Shown: positions 1-8,604 of the stretch, piece by piece
Layout of the letters: each line of letters begins with the position of its first letter
Numbering within the stretch: the first letter of the stretch is position 1
Position numbers and translations under genes: made by a program
The notes under the pieces: model-generated
What the model saw: the letters and a program-made list of their open reading frames with translations, nothing else
The model's database searches: none
Told to the model about the DNA's origin: nothing
Origin: JAWXBM01 sp034440115
GTDB lineage: Bacteria; Pseudomonadota; Gammaproteobacteria; Xanthomonadales; SZUA-36
Assembly (NCBI GenBank): GCA_034440115.1
Contig: JAWXBM010000098.1
Location: forward strand, 1-49,042
Direction: 5' to 3'
Length of the DNA stretch: 49,042 nucleotides

Positions 1-166
1 CCAACCAGCGATACATGGCAGCGTCCATGTGCGCAGCCAGCGTGGTGATGCCGTCTTCCAGCTTCTTTAACCGGGAAATACGCTTTTTGGATTTGCGCTC
101 ATGCTCTTTTCGGAAGCTCTCGGATTCAACAGCGAAGTGCAGCGGTTAGTAATTCCTGGGTGTCAT
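1..166 (-). pseudogene. Probable DUF222/HNH endonuclease-type protein, N-terminus, interrupted by a stop
   Basis: On the minus strand an ATG at 166-164 follows a plausible ribosome-binding sequence (AAGAGGTG), but codon 7 is TAA (148-146). The same frame then stays open to the left edge and ends in LAAHMDAAMYRWL. This pattern (a charged helix, then 'LAAH-AA-YRWL') resembles the N-terminal start of DUF222 proteins, which usually carry a C-terminal HNH nuclease domain; many gammaproteobacteria hold several copies. No ATG, GTG or TTG lies between the stop and the recognisable part, so I infer a nonsense mutation (for example CAA to TAA). A sequencing error or start at the CTG (142-140) is possible. 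The HNH domain itself lies outside the window, and the family call rests on a short stretch only. Confidence 0.42.
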
Positions 167-169
167 TGA

Positions 170-346
170 ACACCTCTTAAGGAGTCAAGTAACCGACCCA
201 ACGCCCGTCAGTGGTATTTTGCGATCAGGTTTATAACCCGTGCTTAATGCTTTCAGGTCACCTGCTTGATGAAGCTGTGCGGCTCGTGCAAATTCGTCTT
301 GCTGATTTTTTACACGGATTTAAAGCGGGTACCCTTAAGTCGGGCA
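170..346. other. Gene-free stretch between the gene fragment and the tRNA terminator
   Basis: No recognisable gene. On the minus strand, 319-188 is open for 44 codons in the same frame as the DUF222-like fragment, but it has no start codon and ends at TGA 187-185. Its residues look protein-like (charged, few rare codons) but I cannot assign them. It may be debris of an older gene or chance. Confidence 0.3.
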
Positions 347-381
347 TAAAAAAACCCGGCTATGATTAACCCATAGCCGGG
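347..381 (-). terminator. Rho-independent terminator of tRNA-Gly
   Basis: A 10-bp perfect stem (355-364 with 372-381) with a 7-base loop is followed, reading the minus strand, by a run of seven T residues (348-354 as A on the plus strand). It sits 12 bases past the 3' end of tRNA-Gly, so it most likely ends that transcript. Confidence 0.88.
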
Positions 382-392
382 CTGTTTTATTC

Positions 393-468
393 TGGAGCGG
401 GAAACGAGGCTCGAACTCGCGACCTCAACCTTGGCAAGGTTGCGCTCTACCAACTGAGCTATTCCCGC
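393..468 (-). tRNA. tRNA-Gly(GCC)
   Basis: The minus strand gives a 76-base tRNA: acceptor arm beginning GCGGGAAT, a D-loop with AGCTCAGTTGGTAGAGC, an anticodon loop CTTGCCAAG with anticodon GCC, a T-arm containing GTTCGAGCC, and an encoded 3' CCA. It reads glycine GGC/GGU codons. It stands alone in this window, divergent from infA and followed by its own terminator. Confidence 0.97.
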
Positions 469-644
469 AGTGAGGGAGCGTATTGTAAGGAAAAGCCGGG
501 TCGTGTCAACTCCGCTGTTACTCCTGAAGGCAGCATTTTTTCACCGTTTGCTGCACGGCGCTTAAGTCCTGCAATGATCTTCGGGCTTTCGATTCGACAG
601 TGAGGGTGGCACAATAGCCGCTCTTTTAATCTGGACAGGGGCTT

Positions 645-863
645 ATGGCCAAAGAAGACGTTATAGAAATGGACGGTAAGGTATTGGAAACCTTGCCAAA
701 TACCATGTTTCGAGTGGAGCTGGAGAACGGTCATGTCGTTACCGCTCACATATCCGGACGCATGCGTAAACACTATATCCGCATACTTACGGGTGATAAG
801 GTCAAGGTAGAACTGACACCTTATGACCTGAGTAAAGGCCGCATCACCTACCGTTCAAAATAA
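645..863 (+). CDS. infA: Translation initiation factor IF-1
   Basis: A 72-residue protein matching the usual length and the single OB-fold (S1-like) of IF-1, beginning MAKEDVIEMDG and ending near ITYRSK. IF-1 binds the ribosomal A site with IF-2 and IF-3 during initiation. The ATG is preceded by a purine-rich CAGGGG. It is transcribed away from tRNA-Gly and convergent with clpA, only 22 bases apart. The infA/clpA/clpS neighbourhood is common in gammaproteobacteria; the aat and ate genes often found beside infA are not seen here. Confidence 0.97.
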   Translation: MAKEDVIEMDGKVLETLPNTMFRVELENGHVVTAHISGRMRKHYIRILTGDKVKVELTPYDLSKGRITYRSK

Positions 864-885
864 ATTCTCACCGCAACGCCGCGAA

Positions 886-3231
886 TCACAAATCCGTGGC
901 GGTTGGCAACGCTCCTTGTTGTTTTCCACTGGACTGCTTTTCCCCAAGTTGCGTTTCACTGGATGGCTTACCGCTGGCAATCCTCTTGATTTGAAGCTTA
1001 TCGCCCTTGGTGCGAGGTGCGGTTACGCGGACTTCGCCGCCTTCGACGAGGTCGCCAAATAGCAGATCATCAGCCAACGGCCGCTTGATTTCCTCCTGAA
1101 TAATCCGCTTCATCGGGCGGGCGCCCATCTTGGGGTCAAAGCCCTTCTCAGCCAGCCACTCACGCGCTGAGCGCGTAACCGAAATACTTACGTTCTTGAG
1201 CGCCAATTGCTCCTCCAACTCGAGAATGAATTTGTCCACCACCCGCAAAATAATGGGCAAGTCCAGCGACTTGAAGTTGATGATCGTATCCAACCGGTTA
1301 CGGAATTCAGGCGCAAAAGTTTTGCGGATGATTTCCATGGCATCGGTGGTGTGATCCTGTTCCATGAAACCGACCGAGCGGCGGGCGCTTTCATGTGCGC
1401 CAGCATTGGTGGTCATGACCAGAATGACATTACGGAAATCGGCTTCGCGCCCATTGGCATCGGTCAGCTTGCCGTGATCCATCACCTGCAACAGAATATT
1501 GAAAATATCCGGATGGGCTTTTTCCACTTCATCCAGTAACAACACCGCATGTGGATTCCTGGTAACGGCTTCAGTCAGCAAGCCACCCCGATCGAAACCT
1601 ACGTAGCCAGGAGGCGCACCTACCAGACGCGACACCGAATGGGCTTCCATGTACTCCGACATATCAAACCGGATCAACTCAATGCCCATGGTCAGAGCCA
1701 GTTGTCGCGTGACCTCGGTTTTGCCTACACCGGTAGGTCCGGCAAACAGGAATGAACCGATGGGTTTATCGGCATCACCAAGGCCAGAGCGCGCCATTTT
1801 GATGGCGGCCGACAAGGCATCAATGGCCTTGTCCTGGCCAAACACCACCAGTTTCAGATCCCGATCCAGGTTACGCAAGGCATCGCGATCAGAGCGGGAC
1901 ACCTGTTTGGCCGGAATGCGCGCCATATGCGCGATGATTTCTTCAATATCGTGTTCGTCCAGCTTGACCTTGCGTGTCTTCTCAGGCTGCAAGCGCTGAC
2001 GGGCACCCGCTTCGTCGATCACGTCAATGGCCTTGTCCGGCAGATGCCGGTCATTGATATGCCGGGCTGACAACTCGGCTGCAGCGACCAGTGCTTCATC
2101 GGTGTACGTGACGCCATGGTGCTCTTCGAAGCGGCTTTTAAGCCCGCGCAGAATTTCTATGGTCTCGGCTACGCTGGGCTCATCGATATCGATTTTCTGG
2201 AAACGGCGCGCCAATGCCCGGTCTTTTTCAAATACGCTGCGGAATTCCTGGAAAGTAGTTGAACCCATGCAGCGCAATTCACCTGAAGCCAGCACTGGCT
2301 TGATCAGGTTAGATGCATCCATCACACCACCTGATGCGGCACCGGCACCAATAATGGTGTGGATCTCATCGATAAACAAAATGGCGCCGTCGTCGTTCTT
2401 GAGTTCGGCAATAACGGCCTTGAGGCGTTTCTCGAAATCACCACGGTATTTGGTGCCAGCCAGCAAGGAACCCAGGTCCAGCGCGTAAATCGTTGCGTTG
2501 GACAGGATCTCCGGCACTTCATGCTTGACGATACGCAATGCCAGGCCTTCCGCCATGGCGGTTTTACCCACACCTGCCTCACCTACCAGCAAAGGGTTGT
2601 TCTTGCGCCGGCGGCACAACACCTGGATGGTTCTTTCGACTTCTTTGGCGCGCCCGATCAGCGGATCGATCTCGTCATTGCGCGCCCGCTCGTTGAGATT
2701 GGCGGTGTAGCGCTCCAGTGCACTGACTTTGCGCTCACCTTCTTCATCAAGGCCGCCATCCAGCACGCCGGGATCGGTCTCCTTTTCTTCGCCTGGTTCC
2801 CGTTTGCTGACACCATGAGAAATATAATTCACCACGTCGAGGCGATTTACATCGTGCCGGTGCAACAGATAGCAGGCGTAGGAATCCTTTTCACTGAATA
2901 TGGCTACCAGCACGTTGGAGCCCAGCACCTCGTCTTTGCCAGCGGACTGCACATGGTAAAGTGCACGCTGCAAAACCCGTTGAAAGCCAATGGTGGGCTG
3001 CGTATCGCGCACATCGTCATCTTTGAGCAACGGTACCGTGTCATTCAGCACCTTGCGGATTTCTTTTTCCAACTGCTTGATTTCAGCACCGCAGGCACTG
3101 AGTATGGCCAGCGCCGAGCCATTGTCCAGCAGGGCCAGCAACATGTGCTCTACTGTGAGGAATTCATGCCTGCTTTCGCGGGCTTCCTGGTAGGCTTTGC
3201 TGATTGAAAGTTCTAATTCCTTGCTGAACAT
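886..3231 (-). CDS. clpA: ATP-dependent Clp protease ATP-binding subunit ClpA
   Basis: A 781-residue class I Hsp100 ATPase that unfolds substrates and feeds them into ClpP. An N-terminal Clp repeat domain (about 1-140) is followed by two AAA+ modules with Walker A motifs at 217-224 (GEAGVGKT) and near 500 (GPTGVGKT). An IDEIH Walker B is in the first module and a LLLDEVEKA sequence in the second. Length is slightly over the usual 750-760; the extra is a low-complexity, Lys/Gln/Ser-rich C-terminal tail. The ATG is preceded by GGGAGACGGGG. It lies downstream of the adaptor gene clpS (88-base gap), so the two are probably co-transcribed. No clpP in the window. Confidence 0.97.
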   Translation of the reverse strand: MFSKELELSISKAYQEARESRHEFLTVEHMLLALLDNGSALAILSACGAEIKQLEKEIRKVLNDTVPLLKDDDVRDTQPTIGFQRVLQRALYHVQSAGKDEVLGSNVLVAIFSEKDSYACYLLHRHDVNRLDVVNYISHGVSKREPGEEKETDPGVLDGGLDEEGERKVSALERYTANLNERARNDEIDPLIGRAKEVERTIQVLCRRRKNNPLLVGEAGVGKTAMAEGLALRIVKHEVPEILSNATIYALDLGSLLAGTKYRGDFEKRLKAVIAELKNDDGAILFIDEIHTIIGAGAASGGVMDASNLIKPVLASGELRCMGSTTFQEFRSVFEKDRALARRFQKIDIDEPSVAETIEILRGLKSRFEEHHGVTYTDEALVAAAELSARHINDRHLPDKAIDVIDEAGARQRLQPEKTRKVKLDEHDIEEIIAHMARIPAKQVSRSDRDALRNLDRDLKLVVFGQDKAIDALSAAIKMARSGLGDADKPIGSFLFAGPTGVGKTEVTRQLALTMGIELIRFDMSEYMEAHSVSRLVGAPPGYVGFDRGGLLTEAVTRNPHAVLLLDEVEKAHPDIFNILLQVMDHGKLTDANGREADFRNVILVMTTNAGAHESARRSVGFMEQDHTTDAMEIIRKTFAPEFRNRLDTIINFKSLDLPIILRVVDKFILELEEQLALKNVSISVTRSAREWLAEKGFDPKMGARPMKRIIQEEIKRPLADDLLFGDLVEGGEVRVTAPRTKGDKLQIKRIASGKPSSETQLGEKQSSGKQQGALPTATDL

Positions 3232-3319
3232 TTTCCCCGTCTCCCGCCTGTGCTGATGGACCTTCCTGAATGAAACGCCCTACTCTCTACATGTAGACCG
3301 TCAGGCGCACTTCAAGGTT

Positions 3320-3640
3320 TCAAACTTTTTCCATGGTGCATTTCAGTGGGTGTTCATTCTGGCGCGCGTATTCACTGACCTGTACTACTTTGGTTTCGGC
3401 AATTTCAAAGGTAAACACGCCACAAACGCCTTTGCCACGGGTATGAACGTGCAACATAACCTGGGTTGCCCGGTCATGGCTCATATTGAAAAAGGTTTTG
3501 AGGATTTCGATGACGAAATCCATAGGCGTGTAGTCGTCGTTCATAAGGATAACGCGATACATCGGCGGCAGCATGACCTCTGGCCGTGCTTCTTCCAGCG
3601 CGATGCCTTGCTCTTTGCGTGATTCCAGATCCTGTCCCAT
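3320..3640 (-). CDS. clpS: ATP-dependent Clp protease adaptor ClpS
   Basis: A 106-residue protein, the normal size for ClpS. It contains the core PPMYRVILMNDDYTPMDFV with the NDD-YTPM loop that forms the N-degron pocket, followed by a helix with the HTRGKGVCGVFT and AETKV segments. ClpS binds N-terminal Leu/Phe/Tyr/Trp residues and delivers such proteins to ClpAP. No clear Shine-Dalgarno precedes the ATG; the acidic start (MGQDLESRK) is the usual disordered extension. It is immediately upstream of clpA on the same strand and divergent from mnmA. Confidence 0.96.
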   Translation of the reverse strand: MGQDLESRKEQGIALEEARPEVMLPPMYRVILMNDDYTPMDFVIEILKTFFNMSHDRATQVMLHVHTRGKGVCGVFTFEIAETKVVQVSEYARQNEHPLKCTMEKV

Positions 3641-3772
3641 GGAATGATTTTAACGCAGCGAGCGGGGTCGAGTCGATGTCCAAGTCCATGTTGGTGATTT
3701 TTGCCGCACACAAATGCAGATTCAGCGGATTCAGGGCTTTAGTGTTTGGCCAATCGCCCCCATTTTCAGACC

Positions 3773-4903
3773 ATGCTGAACAAGTCCGCACTAAATGCTT
3801 TGACTATGGTTGCCATGTCTGGCGGCGTTGATTCGTCGGTGGCCGCCTTGTTATTGCAACAACAAGGCCAGGCTATAGCGGGCTTGTTCATGAAAAACTG
3901 GGAAGAAGATGATCGCTCCGGTCATTGCCCGGCCGAACAGGATGCCGCGGATGCTCAAGGCGTGGCCGGGTCACTGGGCATACCATTCCAAACACGTAAT
4001 TTTTCTGCTGAATACTGGGACGGGGTATTTGAGAACTTTATTACTGAATACCAGGCCGGTCGTACCCCCAACCCGGACATTCTGTGCAATCGGGAAATCA
4101 AATTCAAAACCTTTTTGCAGCACGCCCAGGACCTGGGAGCGGAGCGTATTGCAACCGGTCACTACGTTCGTTCAGACGAAGTGGATGGCCTGTATCGTCT
4201 GCTGCGCGGACGCGACCACAACAAGGACCAGAGCTACTTTCTTTATACCCTGGGCCAGGACCAACTGGCCTGTGCAGATTTTCCAGTTGGCGAGTTGGCC
4301 AAGTCAACTGTAAGACAAATGGCCAACGAGGCTGGATTCAAAGTGCATAACAAGAAGGACAGCACCGGTATCTGCTTTATTGGCGAGCGGGATTTTCGTT
4401 CCTTTCTGTCTCAATATGTAGACAGCGCAGCGGGTGAGATGCGCACACCGGAAGGACAGCTTATAGGCCAACACCAGGGCTTGGCTTTCCATACCCTGGG
4501 ACAACGCCAGGGGCTTGGTATCGGCGGTGTGCGCGGCTTTCCGGACGCGCCCTGGTATGTGTTGCACAAGGATATGCAGAGCAACGTGCTGTACGTGGGC
4601 CAACAGCACGACCACTCCTGGTTGCTTTCCCAGCGCGTAATGGCAACTGAATTGAGCTGGGCTTCGGGTCAAGCACCGCAGGCTGGACAACCCTTGCAGG
4701 CCCAGGTGCGTTATCGTCAACCGGCACAAACATGCCGCGTGGTTGAAGTGGACGAGAGTTCACTGGTTGTGGAATTTGATTTGCCGCAATGGGCGGTAAC
4801 GCCCGGACAATCCATGGTTCTTTATGACGGAAAAGTTTGTCTGGGCGGGGGTATCATTCAATATTCCAACACGCCCCCAGCCGAGTACTTTGCAACAACA
4901 TGA
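3773..4903 (+). CDS. mnmA: tRNA-specific 2-thiouridylase MnmA
   Basis: A 376-residue enzyme that installs the 2-thio group on U34 of Lys, Glu and Gln tRNAs, using sulfur relayed from IscS. The PP-loop SGGVDSS is at 16-22. The two catalytic cysteines are C105 (in PNPDILCN) and C201 (in STGICFIGERDF). The C-terminal beta-barrel domains follow. I chose the ATG at 3773; the frame extends to a TTG at 3746 and another ATG lies at 3806, and none has a strong ribosome-binding site. It is followed by hflD after 28 bases, as in many gammaproteobacteria. Confidence 0.95.
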   Translation: MLNKSALNALTMVAMSGGVDSSVAALLLQQQGQAIAGLFMKNWEEDDRSGHCPAEQDAADAQGVAGSLGIPFQTRNFSAEYWDGVFENFITEYQAGRTPNPDILCNREIKFKTFLQHAQDLGAERIATGHYVRSDEVDGLYRLLRGRDHNKDQSYFLYTLGQDQLACADFPVGELAKSTVRQMANEAGFKVHNKKDSTGICFIGERDFRSFLSQYVDSAAGEMRTPEGQLIGQHQGLAFHTLGQRQGLGIGGVRGFPDAPWYVLHKDMQSNVLYVGQQHDHSWLLSQRVMATELSWASGQAPQAGQPLQAQVRYRQPAQTCRVVEVDESSLVVEFDLPQWAVTPGQSMVLYDGKVCLGGGIIQYSNTPPAEYFATT

Positions 4904-4931
4904 GTCATTCAGAAATCACAGGCAAGTTCGT

Positions 4932-5552
4932 ATGAGCAATAACCTTCAAGATCGCACCCTGGCACTGGCTGGTGTTTTACAGGCTACCGAACTGGTGCGC
5001 CAAGCCGCCTGGCATGGCACCTGGTCAGGATACGCGGCCACGGCCAGCCTGGATTCGCTGTTCCATCTGGAAGCGGACACGGTTGATTCCGTCTATGGTG
5101 ATCGCAAGCGCATGCGGCTGGGGCTGGAAACACTGATTTCGGTTTTACAGGGTGATCAAAGCAGCAATGATGCCCTGCGATACGCCATTGCCCTGTTACA
5201 GATTGAACGTCGCTTTCAGGGCAACAAAACTTTGCAAAGCAAGGTTGGCCAGGGTCTGGACGACATAGCACGGGCGGCAAAAGAGCAATCCGAAGAAACG
5301 GCCGAGGACTTTAAAGCAGAACGGGTAGCGGTGTTGTACACCGAAACCATCAGCCAGTTGCAGCCACGTATTGTGGTAAATGGGCGGCCGCAGTACCTGA
5401 AAATTGACCGGTTGGTGAATTGGGTACGCAGCCTGTTATTGTCCGGTTTACGTTCCGCTGTGCTGTGGGATCAGTTGGGAGGCGGCCGTATGGAACTGAT
5501 GTTCGGGCGCCGCAAGTTGTTGGAACAGGCACGTCATCTATTGCAAAGCTAG
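4932..5552 (+). CDS. hflD: High frequency lysogenization protein HflD homolog
   Basis: A 206-residue, mostly helical protein with the HflD family start (LQDRTLALAGVLQATELV) and C-terminal part (RSLLLSGLRSAVLWDQLGG). In E. coli HflD is membrane-associated and influences phage lambda CII; its housekeeping role is not settled. The frame is open upstream to 4824, inside mnmA, but the ATG at 4932 matches the family start and follows an AGGCAAG sequence. Location directly behind mnmA is typical; the usual downstream purB is replaced here by acnA. Confidence 0.93.
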   Translation: MSNNLQDRTLALAGVLQATELVRQAAWHGTWSGYAATASLDSLFHLEADTVDSVYGDRKRMRLGLETLISVLQGDQSSNDALRYAIALLQIERRFQGNKTLQSKVGQGLDDIARAAKEQSEETAEDFKAERVAVLYTETISQLQPRIVVNGRPQYLKIDRLVNWVRSLLLSGLRSAVLWDQLGGGRMELMFGRRKLLEQARHLLQS

Positions 5553-5577
5553 AAGCTTGCCGGGCATCGTCAAATCG

Positions 5578-5602
5578 CAACGGCCAATCACAACGGCCAA
5601 TC
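5578..5602 (+). repeat. Tandem 12-bp direct repeat upstream of acnA
   Basis: CAACGGCCAATC occurs twice (5578-5589 and 5591-5602) separated by one base, a 13-base period. The second copy covers the place where a -35 element for the TATAAT at 5613 would be, and no good -35 hexamer is there. This is the layout expected of an activator or repressor site, but no regulator can be named. Confidence 0.6.
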
Positions 5603-5612
5603 GTGACGGGTT

Positions 5613-5618
5613 TATAAT
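5613..5618 (+). promoter_or_regulatory. Candidate -10 element for acnA
   Basis: A perfect TATAAT lies 159 bases before the acnA ATG, right after the 12-bp tandem repeat. No recognisable -35 lies 16-18 bases upstream (that place reads ACAACG), suggesting activator dependence if it works. The transcript would carry a leader of roughly 150 bases. Confidence 0.45.
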
Positions 5619-5776
5619 GATATTGAAAATTTATGTTTGATTCCGGTCTGTGAACACTTTTAAGCATCAGCGATAATGCCTGATTGGAACATGGACACGG
5701 CCACGAATATCCCGATTAAGGGTGAAGTTCGTGCACGAAAGCCACAGTTTTGTTTTTTATTACTCCGGAGAATGCA

Positions 5777-8503
5777 ATGGGTGACTCTTTTTCAACCGCC
5801 AGTTCGCTAACAGTTAATGGCAAGCAATATACATATTTCAGCCTGCCTAAACTCGACGAAACTCTGCCCGTCAAGCGATTGCCCTTCTGTCTGAAAATCC
5901 TGCTGGAAAACCTGTTGCGTAACGAGAATGGTGTAGATGTCACGAAAAGCGATATCGAAGCATTGGGCAACTGGGATGCCAAGGCTGAACCCGATACCGA
6001 AATTGCTTTCACCCCCGCTCGCGTTGTGTTGCAAGATTTTACCGGTGTACCCGCCGTAGTCGACCTGGCGGCGATGCGCGATGCGATGACGGCTCTGGGA
6101 GGCTCTCCCAGCCAGATCAACCCATTGTCACCGGCCGAATTGGTGATTGACCATTCGGTGCAGGTAGACAGTTACGGCGCAGCCGACTCTCTGGATATCA
6201 ATAACCGCATTGAATTTCAGCGCAATAATGAGCGTTACAGTTTCCTGCGTTGGGGTCAGAACGCGTTCAGCAACTTCAAGGTAGTGCCACCCAACACCGG
6301 CATTGTGCACCAGGTCAATCTCGAGCATCTGGCGCGAGTGGTGTTTGATAACGAAGGCGTTGCTTACCCGGATACCGTGGTGGGCACAGACTCTCACACC
6401 ACCATGATCAACGGCATTGGCGTGTTGGGCTGGGGCGTAGGCGGCATCGAAGCCGAAGCGGCCATGCTGGGCCAGGCCATTACCATGCTGATACCGCAGG
6501 TGGTTGGTTTCAAACTCACTGGCGACCTGCCGGAAGGTGCCACTGGCACTGACCTGGTGTTAACGGTTACCGAAATGCTGCGCTCACATGGCGTGGTGGG
6601 CAAGTTTGTGGAGTTTTTTGGGCCCGGCCTGGATCACCTGCCGCTGGCGGATCGCGCCACTATCGCCAACATGGCCCCGGAATATGGCGCCACTTGTGGC
6701 ATTTTTCCAATTGATGATGAATGTCTGCGCTACCTGCGGCTTTCAGGGCGCGACGGGCAAAGGATTGCGCTGGTAGAAGCCTATGCCAAGGCACAGGGTT
6801 TTTTCCGCACACCGGGCCAGAAACAGGCAGACTACAGCGCGGTGCTGGAATTAAACATGGCAGAAGTGCTGCCCAGTCTGGCTGGTCCAAAACGGCCACA
6901 AGACCGCGTGTTGCTGACAGATGCGGCCGATAACTATCGTCGCCATCATGCCGAAATGGTGGCTAATCGTGAGCCCGCAGGATGCGCTGTGATGCGCATG
7001 GAATCTGAAGGCGGTGGAACCGCTGTGGGTAACAATGCAGTCAGTCCGTCGCCTGTCGCCAAAGTCTCTTACAAAGGCCAGGACTTTAATTTGAGTGACG
7101 GCGCCGTGGTCATTGCAGCGATAACCTCGTGCACCAACACCTCAAACCCACAGGTCATGCTGGGAGCTGGCCTGCTTGCCCGTAACGCAGTAGCTAAAGG
7201 CTTGCGGGTAAAACCCTGGGTGAAAACCTCGCTTGGCCCGGGTTCGCGCGTGGTTACAGCCTACCTGAAGAAAGCCAATTTACTTGACGACCTGGAGGCG
7301 CTGGGCTTTAACGTAGTGGGTTACGGATGTACCACCTGCATTGGCAATTCAGGTCCGTTGCCTGAACCCATCAGCGAAGCGATTCGCGAGCACGACCTGG
7401 TGGCTGTTTCAGTGCTTTCCGGCAATCGCAATTTCGAGGGCCGGGTGCATGCCGAAGTGAAGATGAATTACCTGGCTTCACCCCCATTGGTTGTAGCCTA
7501 TGCATTAGCGGGCAGAATGGATGTGGATCTGACCACCGAGCCATTGGGCACAGACACTGACGGCAATCCTGTTTTTCTCAGGGATATCTGGCCTTCCAGC
7601 ATGGAAATTCAGGATGAAATTGCCAAGAGCATTACATCGGAAATGTTCCAGAGCAGCTACTCGAGCGTGTTCCTGGGCGACGACCGCTGGAACAGCATTG
7701 AAACGCCTGAAGGCGAAATCTTCGACTGGCAGGATGACTCAACTTACATTCAGAATCCGCCCTATTTCGAAGGCATGACATTGCAGCCGCCTGGCATGCC
7801 GACCATCGAAGGCGCACGTTGCCTGGCCAAGCTGGGCGATTCCATCACCACCGACCATATTTCGCCGGCTGGCGCCATCAAGGAAGATTCACCCGCAGGC
7901 GCCTACCTGAAAAGCAAGAACGTTTTGAAGCCGGACTTCAATTCTTATGGCTCGCGACGTGGCAACCACGAGGTCATGATGCGTGGTACGTTCGCCAATG
8001 TACGCCTGCGCAATCAGTTGGCTCCGGGTACTGAAGGTGGTTGGACCACATTCCAACCCGGCGATGGGTTGATGTTCATTTATGACGCTGCCATGAAATA
8101 CCAAGCGCAAGGCACACCGCTGATTATCCTGGCCGGTAAAGAATACGGCACCGGATCATCACGCGATTGGGCTGCCAAGGGCACCAATCTGCTGGGTGTT
8201 AAAGCGGTTATTGCAGAAAGTTTCGAGCGCATCCACCGATCCAACTTGGTTGGCATGGGTGTATTGCCTTTAACCTTCCTGGACGGAGAATCAGCAGCCT
8301 CTTTAGGTCTTGACGGTAAAGAAACCTATAGTATTGAAAAGCTTATACCAAATAGTTCATCTACTATCGCAGTCACAGCTAAGACAGACGGTGGCAAGGT
8401 CACGCAATTCCAGGCCAGGTTGCGCATCGATACGCCCAAGGAATGGGAATACTACCAACACGGTGGCATTCTGCAGTACGTGCTGCGCCAGTTGGCGGCC
8501 TGA
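5777..8503 (+). CDS. acnA: Aconitate hydratase AcnA
   Basis: A 908-residue aconitase of the AcnA/IRP1 type, converting citrate to isocitrate in the TCA cycle. The three [4Fe-4S] cysteines are visible: one in ITSCTNTSNP (about residue 451) and two in YGCTTCIGNSG (about 518 and 521). The swivel domain carries the GSSRDWAAKG active-site loop near the C-terminus. The frame is open to 5750, but the ATG at 5777 is chosen because CCGGAG lies 7 bases upstream and MGDSFSTASS fits the family start. It is monocistronic: a 224-base leader region with a candidate regulated promoter precedes it and a hairpin terminator follows. Confidence 0.97.
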   Translation: MGDSFSTASSLTVNGKQYTYFSLPKLDETLPVKRLPFCLKILLENLLRNENGVDVTKSDIEALGNWDAKAEPDTEIAFTPARVVLQDFTGVPAVVDLAAMRDAMTALGGSPSQINPLSPAELVIDHSVQVDSYGAADSLDINNRIEFQRNNERYSFLRWGQNAFSNFKVVPPNTGIVHQVNLEHLARVVFDNEGVAYPDTVVGTDSHTTMINGIGVLGWGVGGIEAEAAMLGQAITMLIPQVVGFKLTGDLPEGATGTDLVLTVTEMLRSHGVVGKFVEFFGPGLDHLPLADRATIANMAPEYGATCGIFPIDDECLRYLRLSGRDGQRIALVEAYAKAQGFFRTPGQKQADYSAVLELNMAEVLPSLAGPKRPQDRVLLTDAADNYRRHHAEMVANREPAGCAVMRMESEGGGTAVGNNAVSPSPVAKVSYKGQDFNLSDGAVVIAAITSCTNTSNPQVMLGAGLLARNAVAKGLRVKPWVKTSLGPGSRVVTAYLKKANLLDDLEALGFNVVGYGCTTCIGNSGPLPEPISEAIREHDLVAVSVLSGNRNFEGRVHAEVKMNYLASPPLVVAYALAGRMDVDLTTEPLGTDTDGNPVFLRDIWPSSMEIQDEIAKSITSEMFQSSYSSVFLGDDRWNSIETPEGEIFDWQDDSTYIQNPPYFEGMTLQPPGMPTIEGARCLAKLGDSITTDHISPAGAIKEDSPAGAYLKSKNVLKPDFNSYGSRRGNHEVMMRGTFANVRLRNQLAPGTEGGWTTFQPGDGLMFIYDAAMKYQAQGTPLIILAGKEYGTGSSRDWAAKGTNLLGVKAVIAESFERIHRSNLVGMGVLPLTFLDGESAASLGLDGKETYSIEKLIPNSSSTIAVTAKTDGGKVTQFQARLRIDTPKEWEYYQHGGILQYVLRQLAA

Positions 8504-8527
8504 CTTCAGGTTTTTGGTTAGCGTAAA

Positions 8528-8562
8528 AAAGGGGCTGTCGTAAAATACCCAGCCGCCCCTTT
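8528..8562. terminator. Bidirectional terminator between acnA and the OmpA-type gene
   Basis: AAAGGGGC (8528-8535) pairs with GCCCCTTT (8555-8562). The plus strand continues into a T-rich tail (TTTGTTTTCTT) and the minus strand into a run of T from the A tract at 8525-8530. It can serve both convergent genes. Confidence 0.75.
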
Positions 8563-8604
8563 GTTTTCTTGCAATAAGAAAGTCAGGTGCCGAAAGGCAA
8601 ATAA

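Noticed and set aside
3167..3182. 16-base exact match to 42340-42355 (TGCCTGCTTTCGCGGG), looking like a REP-type element in the yfgM-hisS gap
   Set aside because: The first copy encodes conserved ClpA residues (RESRHEF), so it is under protein constraint; one intergenic copy is not evidence for a repeat family and the match can be chance. A genome-wide search would decide.
2359..3207. A 282-codon open frame on the plus strand opposite clpA
   Set aside because: It is the antisense shadow of the ClpA coding region, with no family resemblance and no independent ribosome-binding site.
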